10,077 nucleotides of DNA. It comes from Cephalothrix spiralis (taxonomy: Eukaryota; Nemertea; Palaeonemertea; Archinemertea; Cephalotrichidae). Location: positions 1 through 10,077 of the forward strand of contig JAUCNG010371594.1 in the NCBI GenBank assembly GCA_032353305.1, in the 5' to 3' direction. A program made the position numbers and the translations under genes. A model generated the notes under the pieces. That model made no database searches. It saw only the letters and a list, made by a program, of their open reading frames with translations, and was not told the DNA's origin. Of the stretch, positions 1 to 8,293 are shown in pieces; within the stretch, counting starts at the first letter, position 1, and every line of letters starts with the position of its first letter.

Positions 1-655
1 AGACTATATCATTTATAATTTGATTTTGTTGTTATCTTTTCGCCCATTTAGAATAACATCCGATTTTGATATGTCCATGTAGTCAAATAGTTGTATAATA
101 TTCTTAAAAGACTAATATGCCTAATCGGAAATCAAGTGCGCATGCCTAAATAAATGCGGAAGTAAATCGCGCGTGTTCCTATGTGTACTCCATACTAAAT
201 ATCATGGCGCTGGCAGATTTGGCTTATAACTCAAGAAATATTCTAGCTATTACAAAAAGTTCACATTACCGTTTTTTTCCGTACATCAAGTCGCACCCAA
301 CGAGGCTTAAATTGTTACCATACCTGTGCTCAGAGGGGAGATTGATCAAACATTTCAACCGCAAAATTTACCAATTTTTTTAAGAACACAGCTCAGCTTT
401 TAATATAAAACATATATGCGAAAAATGTTATTTTCATTGGATGGGAATAATTATATTGATAACACTGAAACATGGATGGCGATCGTTTTAATATTTCTAG
501 AGTAATAGGCAAAAAAACTGTTCCATGTTTATCCAGATCCTGACCACGTGGCAAACTTGTTATATTGGATCGATAATGAGTATCCGAAAAGGCTTATTGT
601 AGGATGATTATGTTAAATAAAATTTTATAATGAATATTTTCCCTTCATATTTCAG
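1..655 (+). promoter_or_regulatory. Upstream region of the DCST-like gene, ending in a splice acceptor
   Basis: No convincing protein-coding exon is visible here. The last bases, about 638-655, form a pyrimidine-rich stretch ending in TTTCAG at 650-655, a good splice acceptor. It lies three bases before the ATG at 659. This suggests that an intron ends here and that a non-coding first exon lies further upstream, inside or outside the window; I could not place its donor. An E-box palindrome CCACGTGG sits at 544-551. A small cluster of CpGs lies at about 125-175 in otherwise AT-rich DNA. No TATA box or start site can be assigned. Confidence 0.35.
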
Positions 656-658
656 AAA

Positions 659-2365
659 ATGGAGTTAAATCAGAGTAATTTAACAGACAGTAGTAAAATT
701 AAAATATGTATGCTTCCATTATCCCCGTACAATGAGGGAATTACAGAAATATCTCCTAAATCACCTTACACTTCGATATCACCATCCTTCTCAATAAAGA
801 GTAAAAAGTCACAAGAGGATTTAACCTCACTTGGATACACTAACTTAAGAACGACACCCTGCCACCGTAAAATCAGCCATGGAGTTTATGGCTCCATGGG
901 AGGTATTTTAGAAACAGTACCCTCAAAAAGGTGTGGTCCATTGAAGTCTCTTTTTGGAATATTTGTCGGACTACTTCTTGGCGGAGTAATATATGTTGGA
1001 ACATATTATGGAATGAATTACGAATGGCTGATTGCTGTTTGCATAAGTGGGTCATCAGCTTTTTTGCTCTGCCTTGGGTTTGCATTTTCAGTTCACTGCA
1101 GATGTATTGTTGCAATAATGATACCAACATTGGCTATTGGAAGAGGAAAGGCAGCCATCTTAGCTGTGGTAGCTGGATTCTTGATAAGTGGACCATTGAC
1201 GAACATTATTGACAATGGTAATGAAGCGTCAAGGTCGATGAGTTGTTTGGCACAACTTGCGTACAACATCACTTACGAGTCAATGAAGCAGCCAAACAAA
1301 GATGGGTTTGAGTCGCAAACTGACACTTCTGTCGACTCACAACAAATTGTTCGCGAAGTGAAGCAAGAGATTGATAATAAAGTGAAATACGTCCGTGGCG
1401 CAATTCCGTTTATGTACAAACTTCTTTCATTAACCGTTCTACTTCTCCTCTTAAAATCCTACATATATTTACGGAATTATCTTTCTAAAGATCAGTTTGA
1501 TAACTGTTACATAACGAACTCTTTTAAGAAACTGGACAACGAACGAAAGAAAATAGGTGAAATGTCTCTTTTACCACTGAAAAAACGTGAAAGCTTAAAT
1601 CTCATAGACAGCACGTCACCAAAACTTGGCAAATATGAGCAGCATGCTTTTGCAACTGGGTTTATATCCTTCATAGCTCACTTCCTATTCGGCGCTATGA
1701 TCCTTGGCTTTGATTTTGCCATATACTGGGTAATGACTGTCATTCGGATGCATTCACCACCTCGCATCATTTTGGCAGGAAAGTCAGTGATGCAGTGGCA
1801 TGGGACGTTGATAGAAACAAAATATAACACTACTATAGAGTTTCAGCCTTGCCTGCCAAATCCACATGAGCCAAATCAGAAAGAATCGAACATAATCTGG
1901 GGTATTTATATAGCTGTTCTTGTTTTGGTCTTTCTAAATGCTTACAGCATGCGATTGCGACGGAATATCATCGCATTTTACTATCCTGAACGAGATGTCG
2001 CTCGCACTATTTATCTCTACAAGAAATTACTACGCAAGCGGATGGATATGCTGAAGGCTCTCACAAAAACCGTACTTGCAAAGCACACTAAACGCCAGGC
2101 TGAAAAAACTTCAAGTATTTCCGGCAGGCTACTAGAAAAATGTCCTTGCTTCAAAATTTTTTGGGACAAAAACGTGTGTTACGGATGCGAATCTGGAAAG
2201 GATAACATGAAATGCAAAACGCCAGAATGCGCAGGACTCTATTGTAGAGAATGTTTTACAGATATGCTGAATATTTGTGTCTTATGTGATCGAGATCAAA
2301 AGGGGAATCGAAAATTATCAATGGCGTCAGACAGTCCGTACACAATCAAGAGTTTTTATTATTAA
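659..2365 (+). CDS. DC-STAMP domain-containing (DCST1/DCST2-like) membrane protein with C-terminal RING-like finger
   Basis: This encodes a 568-residue multipass membrane protein. Hydrophobic segments lie at about 94-117, 123-147, 149-180, 253-272, 335-362 and 411-429. With a cytosolic N-terminus, the two loop sequons (N203 and N390) fall outside the cell and both tails inside. The family signature is seen in CLPNP (398-402), in YYPERD (441-446) after the last membrane segment, and in the basic helix that follows. A C4C4 RING-like finger closes the protein: C507, C510, C519, C524, C529, C532, C540 and C543. Relatives (DCST1/2, fly sneaky, worm SPE-42/SPE-49) are sperm membrane proteins needed at fertilisation, and human DCST1 is reported to be a ubiquitin ligase. 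The start at 659 has good context (AAAATGG), follows an in-frame stop at 614-616, and lies just after a splice acceptor. The protein is short against roughly 700 residues for typical DCST1/2. The loop between segments 3 and 4 (181-252) has a single cysteine. I cannot tell DCST1 from DCST2. Confidence 0.92.
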   Translation: MELNQSNLTDSSKIKICMLPLSPYNEGITEISPKSPYTSISPSFSIKSKKSQEDLTSLGYTNLRTTPCHRKISHGVYGSMGGILETVPSKRCGPLKSLFGIFVGLLLGGVIYVGTYYGMNYEWLIAVCISGSSAFLLCLGFAFSVHCRCIVAIMIPTLAIGRGKAAILAVVAGFLISGPLTNIIDNGNEASRSMSCLAQLAYNITYESMKQPNKDGFESQTDTSVDSQQIVREVKQEIDNKVKYVRGAIPFMYKLLSLTVLLLLLKSYIYLRNYLSKDQFDNCYITNSFKKLDNERKKIGEMSLLPLKKRESLNLIDSTSPKLGKYEQHAFATGFISFIAHFLFGAMILGFDFAIYWVMTVIRMHSPPRIILAGKSVMQWHGTLIETKYNTTIEFQPCLPNPHEPNQKESNIIWGIYIAVLVLVFLNAYSMRLRRNIIAFYYPERDVARTIYLYKKLLRKRMDMLKALTKTVLAKHTKRQAEKTSSISGRLLEKCPCFKIFWDKNVCYGCESGKDNMKCKTPECAGLYCRECFTDMLNICVLCDRDQKGNRKLSMASDSPYTIKSFYY

Positions 2366-2613
2366 TTCCATACTTTGGAAACTGTACAATATTTTATATA
2401 GAAATGTACTTTCATTGGCTTGTTTTTTAATCCTATAAAATTTGTATCTTAATAATCATCAATTTATATTTAACATAGTAAAATTCCACCATTTGAAAAT
2501 GGTACTCTATTTAGGCAGTTGTTGTTTACTATAGGAATCAAAATAGTTCTTTGGTTAAACAAGCCATTTACTGAATCATCTATCACAATACGCAGTAAAC
2601 TGGTATAAGTATT
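2366..2613. other. Convergent 3'-UTR interval between DCST-like and calmodulin-like genes
   Basis: These 248 bases separate the stop codons of two genes that face each other, so they should hold 3' UTRs from both strands. On the plus strand the closest weak poly(A) hexamer is TATAAA at 2434-2439. The nearest canonical AATAAA is at 2812-2817, beyond the last exon of the opposing gene. On the minus strand, ATTAAA reads across 2431-2426, and AATAAA reads across 2360-2355, inside the final codons of the DCST-like gene. A 7-bp inverted repeat with a 2-base spacer lies at 2488-2503. Which signals are used cannot be decided from sequence. Confidence 0.5.
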
Positions 2614-2642
2614 TCATGGTGTTGTCATTAGTTTTGCAAATT
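2614..2642 (-). CDS. Calmodulin-like gene, 29-base terminal coding exon
   Basis: A strong acceptor (TTTTTCAG at 2650-2643) is followed by two bases that complete a Glu codon and then FAKLMTTP and TGA. Joined to the preceding QISYD this gives the calmodulin ending pattern (calmodulin has YEEFVQMM and three more residues). Phase, length and final helix all match, so the exon is well supported despite its size. It is too short to appear as an open frame by itself. Confidence 0.9.
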
Positions 2643-4326
2643 CTGAAAAAATACAATGTTTCGATTACTGGTGTTTTAAGGACTAAATTTGTTATTGTAA
2701 TATTGATGACTTTAATATACTAGATATAAAAGATATTACCGGTATAGGATGGCCACAACAAAATACCATGACAATTCCCTGATATTTCGAATGGCAGTCA
2801 GTCGCGACATAAATAAACGCTCACGACATCTATTTTGCCGTCATTCATCAAATATAACAGGACATATCCAGGTTTTTACCTATTTTTAATTTTCCACGAC
2901 ATTCCATAACATTTTGGTCCAATTTGGGAATACCATTGACATATCAGTGTATAATTTATTCATTAAGCAAACGGAATTATACACATCCGCGTTTTAGTTC
3001 GGAGTTACTATTTAACGCAGCGAGGAAATGTCCGGGGATAGACCCTTCCGATTTTTGAGGTGGTCCCATGTATAAGAATTTATAATGTACAAAAGTTGGT
3101 AGAACGGTGGTCATATTTCAGGGGTTAGTTTCAGATTCAGAAGTGGTTTTACGGTTCCACTGCAGTTAGTTTATTAAAATAATTTTATGATCATTAATAA
3201 TCATAGCTTTGCTTTTGTTCCTCCACTCGCACACACAATTAAGTAGTGCTCCCTTATAACTGCTAAATGTACATGTACTACTTACCATCATATGATATCT
3301 GCCCATCTTTATCCAAATCGGCTGCTTTGATCATATCATTCAATTCTTCAGTTGTCAAATCTTCCCCAAGAGCTGACATCACCTTTCTTAGTTCATCAGT
3401 TCTGATGAAGCCATTTCTGTCTTTATCAAACACATTAAATACTTCATGAATTTCTCCATCGGTTTCTTTTCCTTGTATTTTCCTTGCCATCATTTGCAAG
3501 AATTCTGATAAATCAATCGAACCATTTCCTGAAAATAATCATGGACCCTTGGTATATATATGGGAAGGTATATTTATGAATTCAAAAGCAGGATATAATA
3601 CTTCCTTTTATTCTGAAGACTTTCAGGGGCGACAAGAACGAAATAAAATAGAACAAAAAAGAATTTTAATATCCTTCATTTTCTTTCTCGAAAGTCCACT
3701 CTTTTTCTGTTTTCAAGGAAAATGTAAAACAAATCAACGATACTAATAGATATGACAATAACAATATATGTATTGATGGTTTTTAATGATCGATAAACTA
3801 AATAATCATTCAGTAGGGGTCCAGGAAGCGACTGATTGCCTGGTTTCCCCTCTACTCTAATTTCTGATTTCCTAACAATAGTGGCTACCCTGTTAAATTT
3901 GATACTGTGCCCCCATTCTACCCCTTAAAGCTCGTATACATCGAAATAACTTTGTTTACATAACAATATAAATGAAATTGTGTATTCAACGGTGCCGTTA
4001 GATAAATCACAGTCGGTATTTTGGCAACAGAAGACTTGAATCCTTGCCCTAATACGGCTATAGTTACGGCCTTTAACTACTTGATCCGAAAAATCCTAAC
4101 AGAACGGAGGCTAACTAGAGGCTCCCGTTATTTAATAACGTCTTAACTCACCATCAGCATCAACTTCATTTATCATATCCTGACACTCTGCCTCCGTTGG
4201 ATTACAACCAAGACTGCGCATAACGTTGCCAAGTTCGATTGCAGTTATTGAACCACCTCCATCGCTGTCAAACAACGAGAATACTTCTTTCAATTCACTG
4301 ACCTCTTCTTCAGTTAAACTTTCCAT
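2614..4326 (-). CDS. Calmodulin-like protein with four EF-hands, three coding exons
   Basis: This is a calcium sensor of the calmodulin family. Coding exons, in transcript order, are 4326-4152, 3528-3286 and 2642-2614 (175+243+29=447 nt). They join in frame to 148 residues plus TGA. Donors are GTGAGT and GTAAGT, acceptors are TTTTCAG and TTTTTCAG, and both introns are phase 1. EF loops are at 20-31, 56-67, 93-104 and 129-140; each starts with Asp and ends with Glu. EF1 has Gly at loop position 5, where calmodulin has Asp24. The other loops have the usual ligands. Target-binding methionines 36, 51, 71, 72, 109, 124 and 145 are kept, while 144 is Leu. The trimethylated Lys115 of calmodulin is Asp here, and Tyr99 is Phe. 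It is clearly more divergent than true animal calmodulin, so it is probably a calmodulin-like paralogue; EF1 alone also resembles troponin C. The ATG directly follows TTTTAG, which is an in-frame stop and also a possible acceptor for a 5'-UTR intron. Confidence 0.94.
2643..3285 (-). other. Second intron of the calmodulin-like gene
   Basis: A 643-base phase-1 intron with GT...AG borders. No coding exon or RNA gene is apparent. It contains AATAAA on the plus strand at 2812-2817, which could end a long transcript of the DCST-like gene, and a perfect 10-bp palindrome GTACATGTAC at about 3269-3278. A slightly GC-richer stretch at about 2750-2850 and another at about 3000-3060 show no recognisable content. 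Confidence 0.75.
3286..3528 (-). CDS. Calmodulin-like gene, middle coding exon
   Basis: Completes the second loop (G-NGSIDLSE), then the central linker [14 protein letters not shown], all of EF-hand 3 (loop D93 to E104) and most of EF-hand 4 (loop D129 onwards, to Tyr138-Asp139). The acceptor is TTATTTTCAG just before 3528 and the donor is GTAAGT from 3285. The coding frame extends upstream of the first internal methionine to this acceptor, which restores the EF2 loop exactly. Confidence 0.93.
3529..4151 (-). other. First coding-region intron of the calmodulin-like gene
   Basis: A 623-base phase-1 intron. The section at about 3815-3945 is less AT-rich and has C/T-rich runs on the plus strand, but it shows no open frame with splice sites that would extend the calmodulin reading. 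A weak imperfect inverted repeat lies near 4103-4131. No exon or RNA gene is supported. Confidence 0.75.
4152..4326 (-). CDS. Calmodulin-like gene, first coding exon
   Basis: Encodes residues 1-58 and the first base of codon 59: the N-terminal helix with LTEEE, EF-hand 1, and the start of EF-hand 2 up to the DADG of its loop. The donor GTGAGT starts at 4151. The break within the DADG codon is, to my knowledge, also used in vertebrate calmodulin genes. The protein would be unbroken only if the intron is removed, because reading through gives five residues and a stop. Confidence 0.9.
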
Positions 4327-5524
4327 CTAAAATGAAAGAACATTATTATCCGAAAAGGGGGTATCCAATGTGCTGGTCAAAAATAGCTTCAAAAACATCA
4401 GAAAATGAACCCGGATTCAAATATCTTATCTCTATTATTTTTTTAGTGTCTTACTACAATGCGAGGTCAAAAAATAAATTGTTGGAACATTTTGGCCAAA
4501 AATATAGGAATTTAAATTATTGCTGAAATATTGGAAAATCATAACGATTGTTCCATCGAAATACATTGTACCTCATCTTCAAGCTAAATAGTAACTAATT
4601 ATTTTGATTATTTATAATAGCGAGGAAATCGAATAATTATAAATATACAACTGAATATTTAAGATATGCCGAGCAAAACAAGACAGCAAAAATAGTATTG
4701 AAAACATAACATGTTTTTCTGATTCTACTACCCAAACCATAGAAAAAATTCATATAAATTTTGAAAAGGAAAAGTGGGAGATGCACTGTATCCTTAATTT
4801 CCTTAATTGCCTTCGGGATGAGGTCAAATGTATTTCCGTCTCATAAGAAATACATAGTTCATGGACAGTTTGTAATCATATTGCTCTCTCTAGACTGTTA
4901 CGAGAGCTGCCAAGAGGAGTGTTTTAAAACATTCATAATAAAGAAAACATTATATAAAAATATATTAGCAAATCATTCTAATCAAATTTGATTTACTTGG
5001 TAAATATTGAAATATTTAATACTCACGATTTATTTGTGTAATACCTATAATATAGTAATGCCTTTTCAATATATCATTACTTAGGTGCCATTTTTAACTT
5101 TGATTCTTTAGTGAAAAAAGCAAAGAAAATTCACATAACCCTATTTAAATGCAATACTTTTATGTATAGTTAATATTAAGCTCGCTAACTGTCATCTAAT
5201 AGAAATAAATCATTATTTACTTGAAAATATATATAGTGATGTATTGTGAAAGACACATAAAAGGATCATAATTCAAAAAGGGAAAAATAAAATATTTTTT
5301 CTATTATAATGCAAAAGTTTTTGTATAAAATGATCAAATAATATTATGACTGGTCATTATTCTTTTAGATAGATAAACAACTACATTGTGAATACAAAAT
5401 GAATAAATTATAACTTTTCTGATATGAACCAATTTTATTGGTAATGATGATATACAACAGATGATCCGGAAACAGCTAGGTTTTGATACAAAATTGTTAT
5501 ACACAAATGAATTACTAGACTTTA
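4327..5524. other. AT-rich intergenic DNA upstream of the calmodulin-like gene
   Basis: This should contain the promoter and any 5'-UTR exon of the calmodulin-like gene on the minus strand, but I cannot place a start site. Open frames here are short, rich in F/I/N/K/Y, and have no family resemblance, as expected by chance in AT-rich DNA. A less AT-rich patch at about 4765-4930 has an AG-ending pyrimidine-containing run on the minus strand but no sustained frame. A short direct repeat of TTCCTTAA lies at about 4790-4805. Confidence 0.5.
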
Positions 5525-5776
5525 GCAGAACGCACATTACCGGTCTCGAGACGATAAGTCACACGCGATAACGACATACTGAAATGCTGTTGTTTCGAGA
5601 CGAATATTGCCTCTAAGCTATCATATAACGTGCGCTACTCGTCTTGCTTTTTTGTAAAAGCACCTTATAAATAATTCACCGCAAAAAGTCACGAGATGTC
5701 TCGAGGCAAGGTAATGTTTCAATCAAAATGTGCAAAAGACCTGCGACGATTACGGGAAACGTAATGTGCGTTCGGC
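5525..5776. mobile_element. MITE-like non-autonomous element with 16-bp terminal inverted repeats
   Basis: The left end GCAGAACGCACATTAC (5525-5540) is the reverse complement of the right end GTAATGTGCGTTCGGC (5761-5776) with one mismatch. Both ends are flanked by TA (5523-5524 and 5777-5778), a possible target duplication of the Tc1/mariner type; in AT-rich DNA a TA match alone is weak. A second, inner inverted match links 5534-5552 with 5698-5716 (CATTACC plus CTCGAGAC, with a small gap). The 252 bases hold about 20 CpGs, far denser than the flanks. No transposase or open frame of note lies inside, so it would depend on another element's transposase. It could instead be a CpG-rich regulatory patch; copy number in the genome would decide. 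Confidence 0.55.
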
Positions 5777-8066
5777 TATAATAAATACATAAGATTTAAG
5801 GTCTAGTAAATATTGTTTTGGTAATTTTTAAGACAACTAACATTATTTAATATACACGTACAAGAGTACAACCAGAGTCGCATACCAAGCATATATTGCA
5901 CATATATAAGTTGAGAGCATGTTTTACACCGTGTAGCTTAAATATATTCATATACAAGCTTAAAATACCGGAATGTTTGCATGGAATATCATTTTGTGAT
6001 GGCAATAGATACATTATATCAATAGCGGATCATGATTGAATGGAATAGCACATTTAATTATGATTTGGTGTAAATCGAGAAAAAATGGGTAAATTACAAA
6101 AGTACACAGATAACAAAGATATTGCTAGACCTATATTTTTTATACTAAAATAGGGATTATAATTTGATAGGAATGTAAAATGCAGCGAGCTAAAAGATAA
6201 ACAGTTAACATATTATGGACTAAGATTAGCTTTAAATCACAAATTATGTGATGTACATTGAGACAAAAATGCACAGATGCTTTTTATAACTTGATATTAA
6301 TGTGTTATGTTTATTGTTTGTCTTTGTACAATGTAACAATCACGTGATTTAGTAGAGGTATTTATTTATATGAGGGAGCACAATTAATGTATCATCAAAG
6401 CAAGATTAAGAATTATTTGAATTAAAACAAATAGGCTTTCCAGAAAGGGAAGAAGCAACTTGATCTTAATTATGCTTTATTTGTCTCAAAAAACGAAACA
6501 CCACAAGCACCTGCAGCGTAATTTTTATTTCATTTGTTTCTGGAGAACAGACACTAATCAAATTTTTTAAGCCAATACAATTATACGTAAAAATAAAAAT
6601 ATTTTACAGAATAAATCTTTTGTACGATTTCAGACCCTAGCATAACTTTTCAAGAAAACTAAAGAAATTTTAGGCCTAGTGTATCAAAATATTCACCTGA
6701 CCGATAAATTGATGACGTCATATCGCAAGTTTATGACCGGAACGGCACTGATTTCTTGATTCATGAATATAAAATTTTTTTAAATCAACCGAAAATTACT
6801 TAAATTTACATGATTTTTGACCACCTTTTCATCACTAGTTTGAATTATGACGTTATCAATTTCTCGAATTTGGCTAGATGGCCAATTTTTAAAATGTTCA
6901 ATTTTTAATAATGAAATAGGCAGTGTTTTGCTGTTTTGGTCCCTTTCAAACATTAAGGCAAATTTTTTGATACAGAAAAGTAATTAGAATGAATTTATAA
7001 AATTGATTGTCATAATGGTCGTGCATTATAAATGCAAATCTTTTTGGAAAACAATGATTGTAAATTGAAAATAAAAATCATTAGATTTACATAGGTACAT
7101 TAGTAAACAAAGGGTTAGATGTCGCCAAGTCTACATTCTTTGGCTACATTGATTACCAAACGCATCAATAATTACAGTACCGGTATATCAAGAAGACTGG
7201 TGGTAATCTATACATTAGTTGTTAACTAAGGTACTTTTAAGGATATCAGGTCTTGAAATAATTATTGCCAACATATTAAGAAATCAAAAATGCAACGTAT
7301 GTGATAGTAAAGCTACATGTATGCATCGTTCAAGTTTTTTCAGATCATTATAAACGCTTAACTTGTTCCAGCAAGTTATAAAATAATGTATTGCTTCGAA
7401 TTCATAAAACTATCACAATATCTGATCAAAAATGATCAAGAACTTCCAAAAAGGGACATATTTCGGTAAAATTGACCCGTTTTAAAACTTTTTCAAAACC
7501 ATCACAGGAAATCCCTTTAAGACATACAATTATGTAATATACTACATCAATCTTTCAAATAAGCACTCTTGATTCGATAGCCGTACAACTTTTTACTTGT
7601 AATAAAGTTGCTACGCTTCATTTACGGCCAATTACAAACTACATGTATTCATTTTAGAAAGTTTATTAATTTTTCAAAACTATTTATAAGAATTTAACGA
7701 GATGGAGTGAAATATATTCTATGAACGTTTGCAAAAAAACACTTTGAATCAATTATTGGTTAATTTAAGCTTACTTATTTTTAATCAATTATTTTGAACC
7801 TACATTATTACTCTATATTTGTTATTTCTTGGCAGTTAACAATTTTAAAACTGACGGAAGTATAAATGACAAGTGACTACTCATTGATAATTACATTAAA
7901 TACTGTAGTATAATGAACTAAATAAGCTTTCTAAACATGTATAGTATGGATAATCAGGAATTACAAATTTGACCGCAATCGCACATGTAACTTTAATTTT
8001 ATTTAGACATAGATGATAAGTAAATGCAGGCTAACTCAGCACCAATCTATTTGACTAGAAACTTTG
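5777..8066. other. Long AT-rich intergenic region without recognised genes
   Basis: About 2.3 kb in which I see no coding exon, tRNA, rRNA or clear tandem repeat on either strand. Small features noted are a perfect 12-bp palindrome containing the E-box CACGTG at 6338-6349, a consensus CRE TGACGTCA at 6713-6720 and a near-CRE TGACGTTA at 6848-6855, and repeated ATCAATTA words near 7750-7795. None can be tied to a gene. Part of the right end may be 3' flanking DNA of the BTB gene. Confidence 0.5.
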
Positions 8067-8072
8067 TTTATT
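8067..8072 (-). terminator. Candidate poly(A) signal AATAAA for the BTB-BACK gene
   Basis: AATAAA on the minus strand lies 222 bases after the TAA stop at 8296-8294, a normal distance for a 3' UTR. A second AATAAA reads across 8003-7998. The inverted repeat at 8199-8247 would lie inside the 3' UTR if either signal is used. Confidence 0.4.
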
Positions 8073-8198
8073 GCTACGCGTAGCATTTAAAATATCCATT
8101 TAGACTTATCGTAATACTATTGTTAAAACAAATATCATAACGATACTCGACAACGGATTCTATACTAAAATCTAAACTTTCACAGAATCTTTAACAAA

Positions 8199-8247
8199 CG
8201 CCACCATAGATTTGTTTTGACAACAGCAAAACAAATCTATGGTGGCG
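8199..8247. repeat. Perfect 21-bp inverted repeat (hairpin) in the predicted 3' UTR
   Basis: Arm 8199-8219 is the exact reverse complement of arm 8227-8247, with a 7-base spacer ACAACAG at 8220-8226. Beyond the perfect stem a small internal loop is followed by four more possible pairs (8193-8196 with 8251-8254). It begins 46 bases downstream of the stop codon of the BTB-BACK gene on the minus strand, so the mature mRNA would carry a stable stem-loop. The stem is shorter than that of usual animal microRNA precursors. Function is unknown. Confidence 0.9.
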
Positions 8248-8293
8248 AATTGTTTTAGTAATTACTATGGTTACAGGTTGATAAACGGTTGGG

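Noticed and set aside
183-383. A 66-residue open frame on the plus strand upstream of the DCST-like gene
   Set aside because: It has no family resemblance, no good splice link to 656, and a composition expected of chance AT-rich frames.
873-1212. Open frames of 85 (minus) and 93 (plus) residues inside the DCST-like gene
   Set aside because: They are alternate-frame shadows of the real coding exon, which has clear family motifs.
2366-2460. A poly(A) tract behind the DCST-like gene as a sign of a recent retrocopy
   Set aside because: No A-run or target-site duplication is visible, so recent retrotransposition is not supported; an old event remains possible.
3549-3746. A 65-residue plus-strand frame within the calmodulin-like intron
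   Set aside because: It lies antisense inside an intron, is low in complexity and has no recognisable motif.
4332-4991. Two plus-strand frames of 64 and 76 residues upstream of the calmodulin-like gene
   Set aside because: Neither has domain similarity or supporting splice or start context; both are rich in residues favoured by AT-rich codons.
5334-5537. A 67-residue minus-strand frame overlapping the left end of the MITE-like element
   Set aside because: It straddles the element boundary and resembles no transposase or other protein family.
8199-8247. The hairpin as a bacterial-type terminator or a standard microRNA precursor
   Set aside because: The setting is eukaryotic, and the 21-bp stem with a 7-base loop is shorter than typical animal microRNA precursors.
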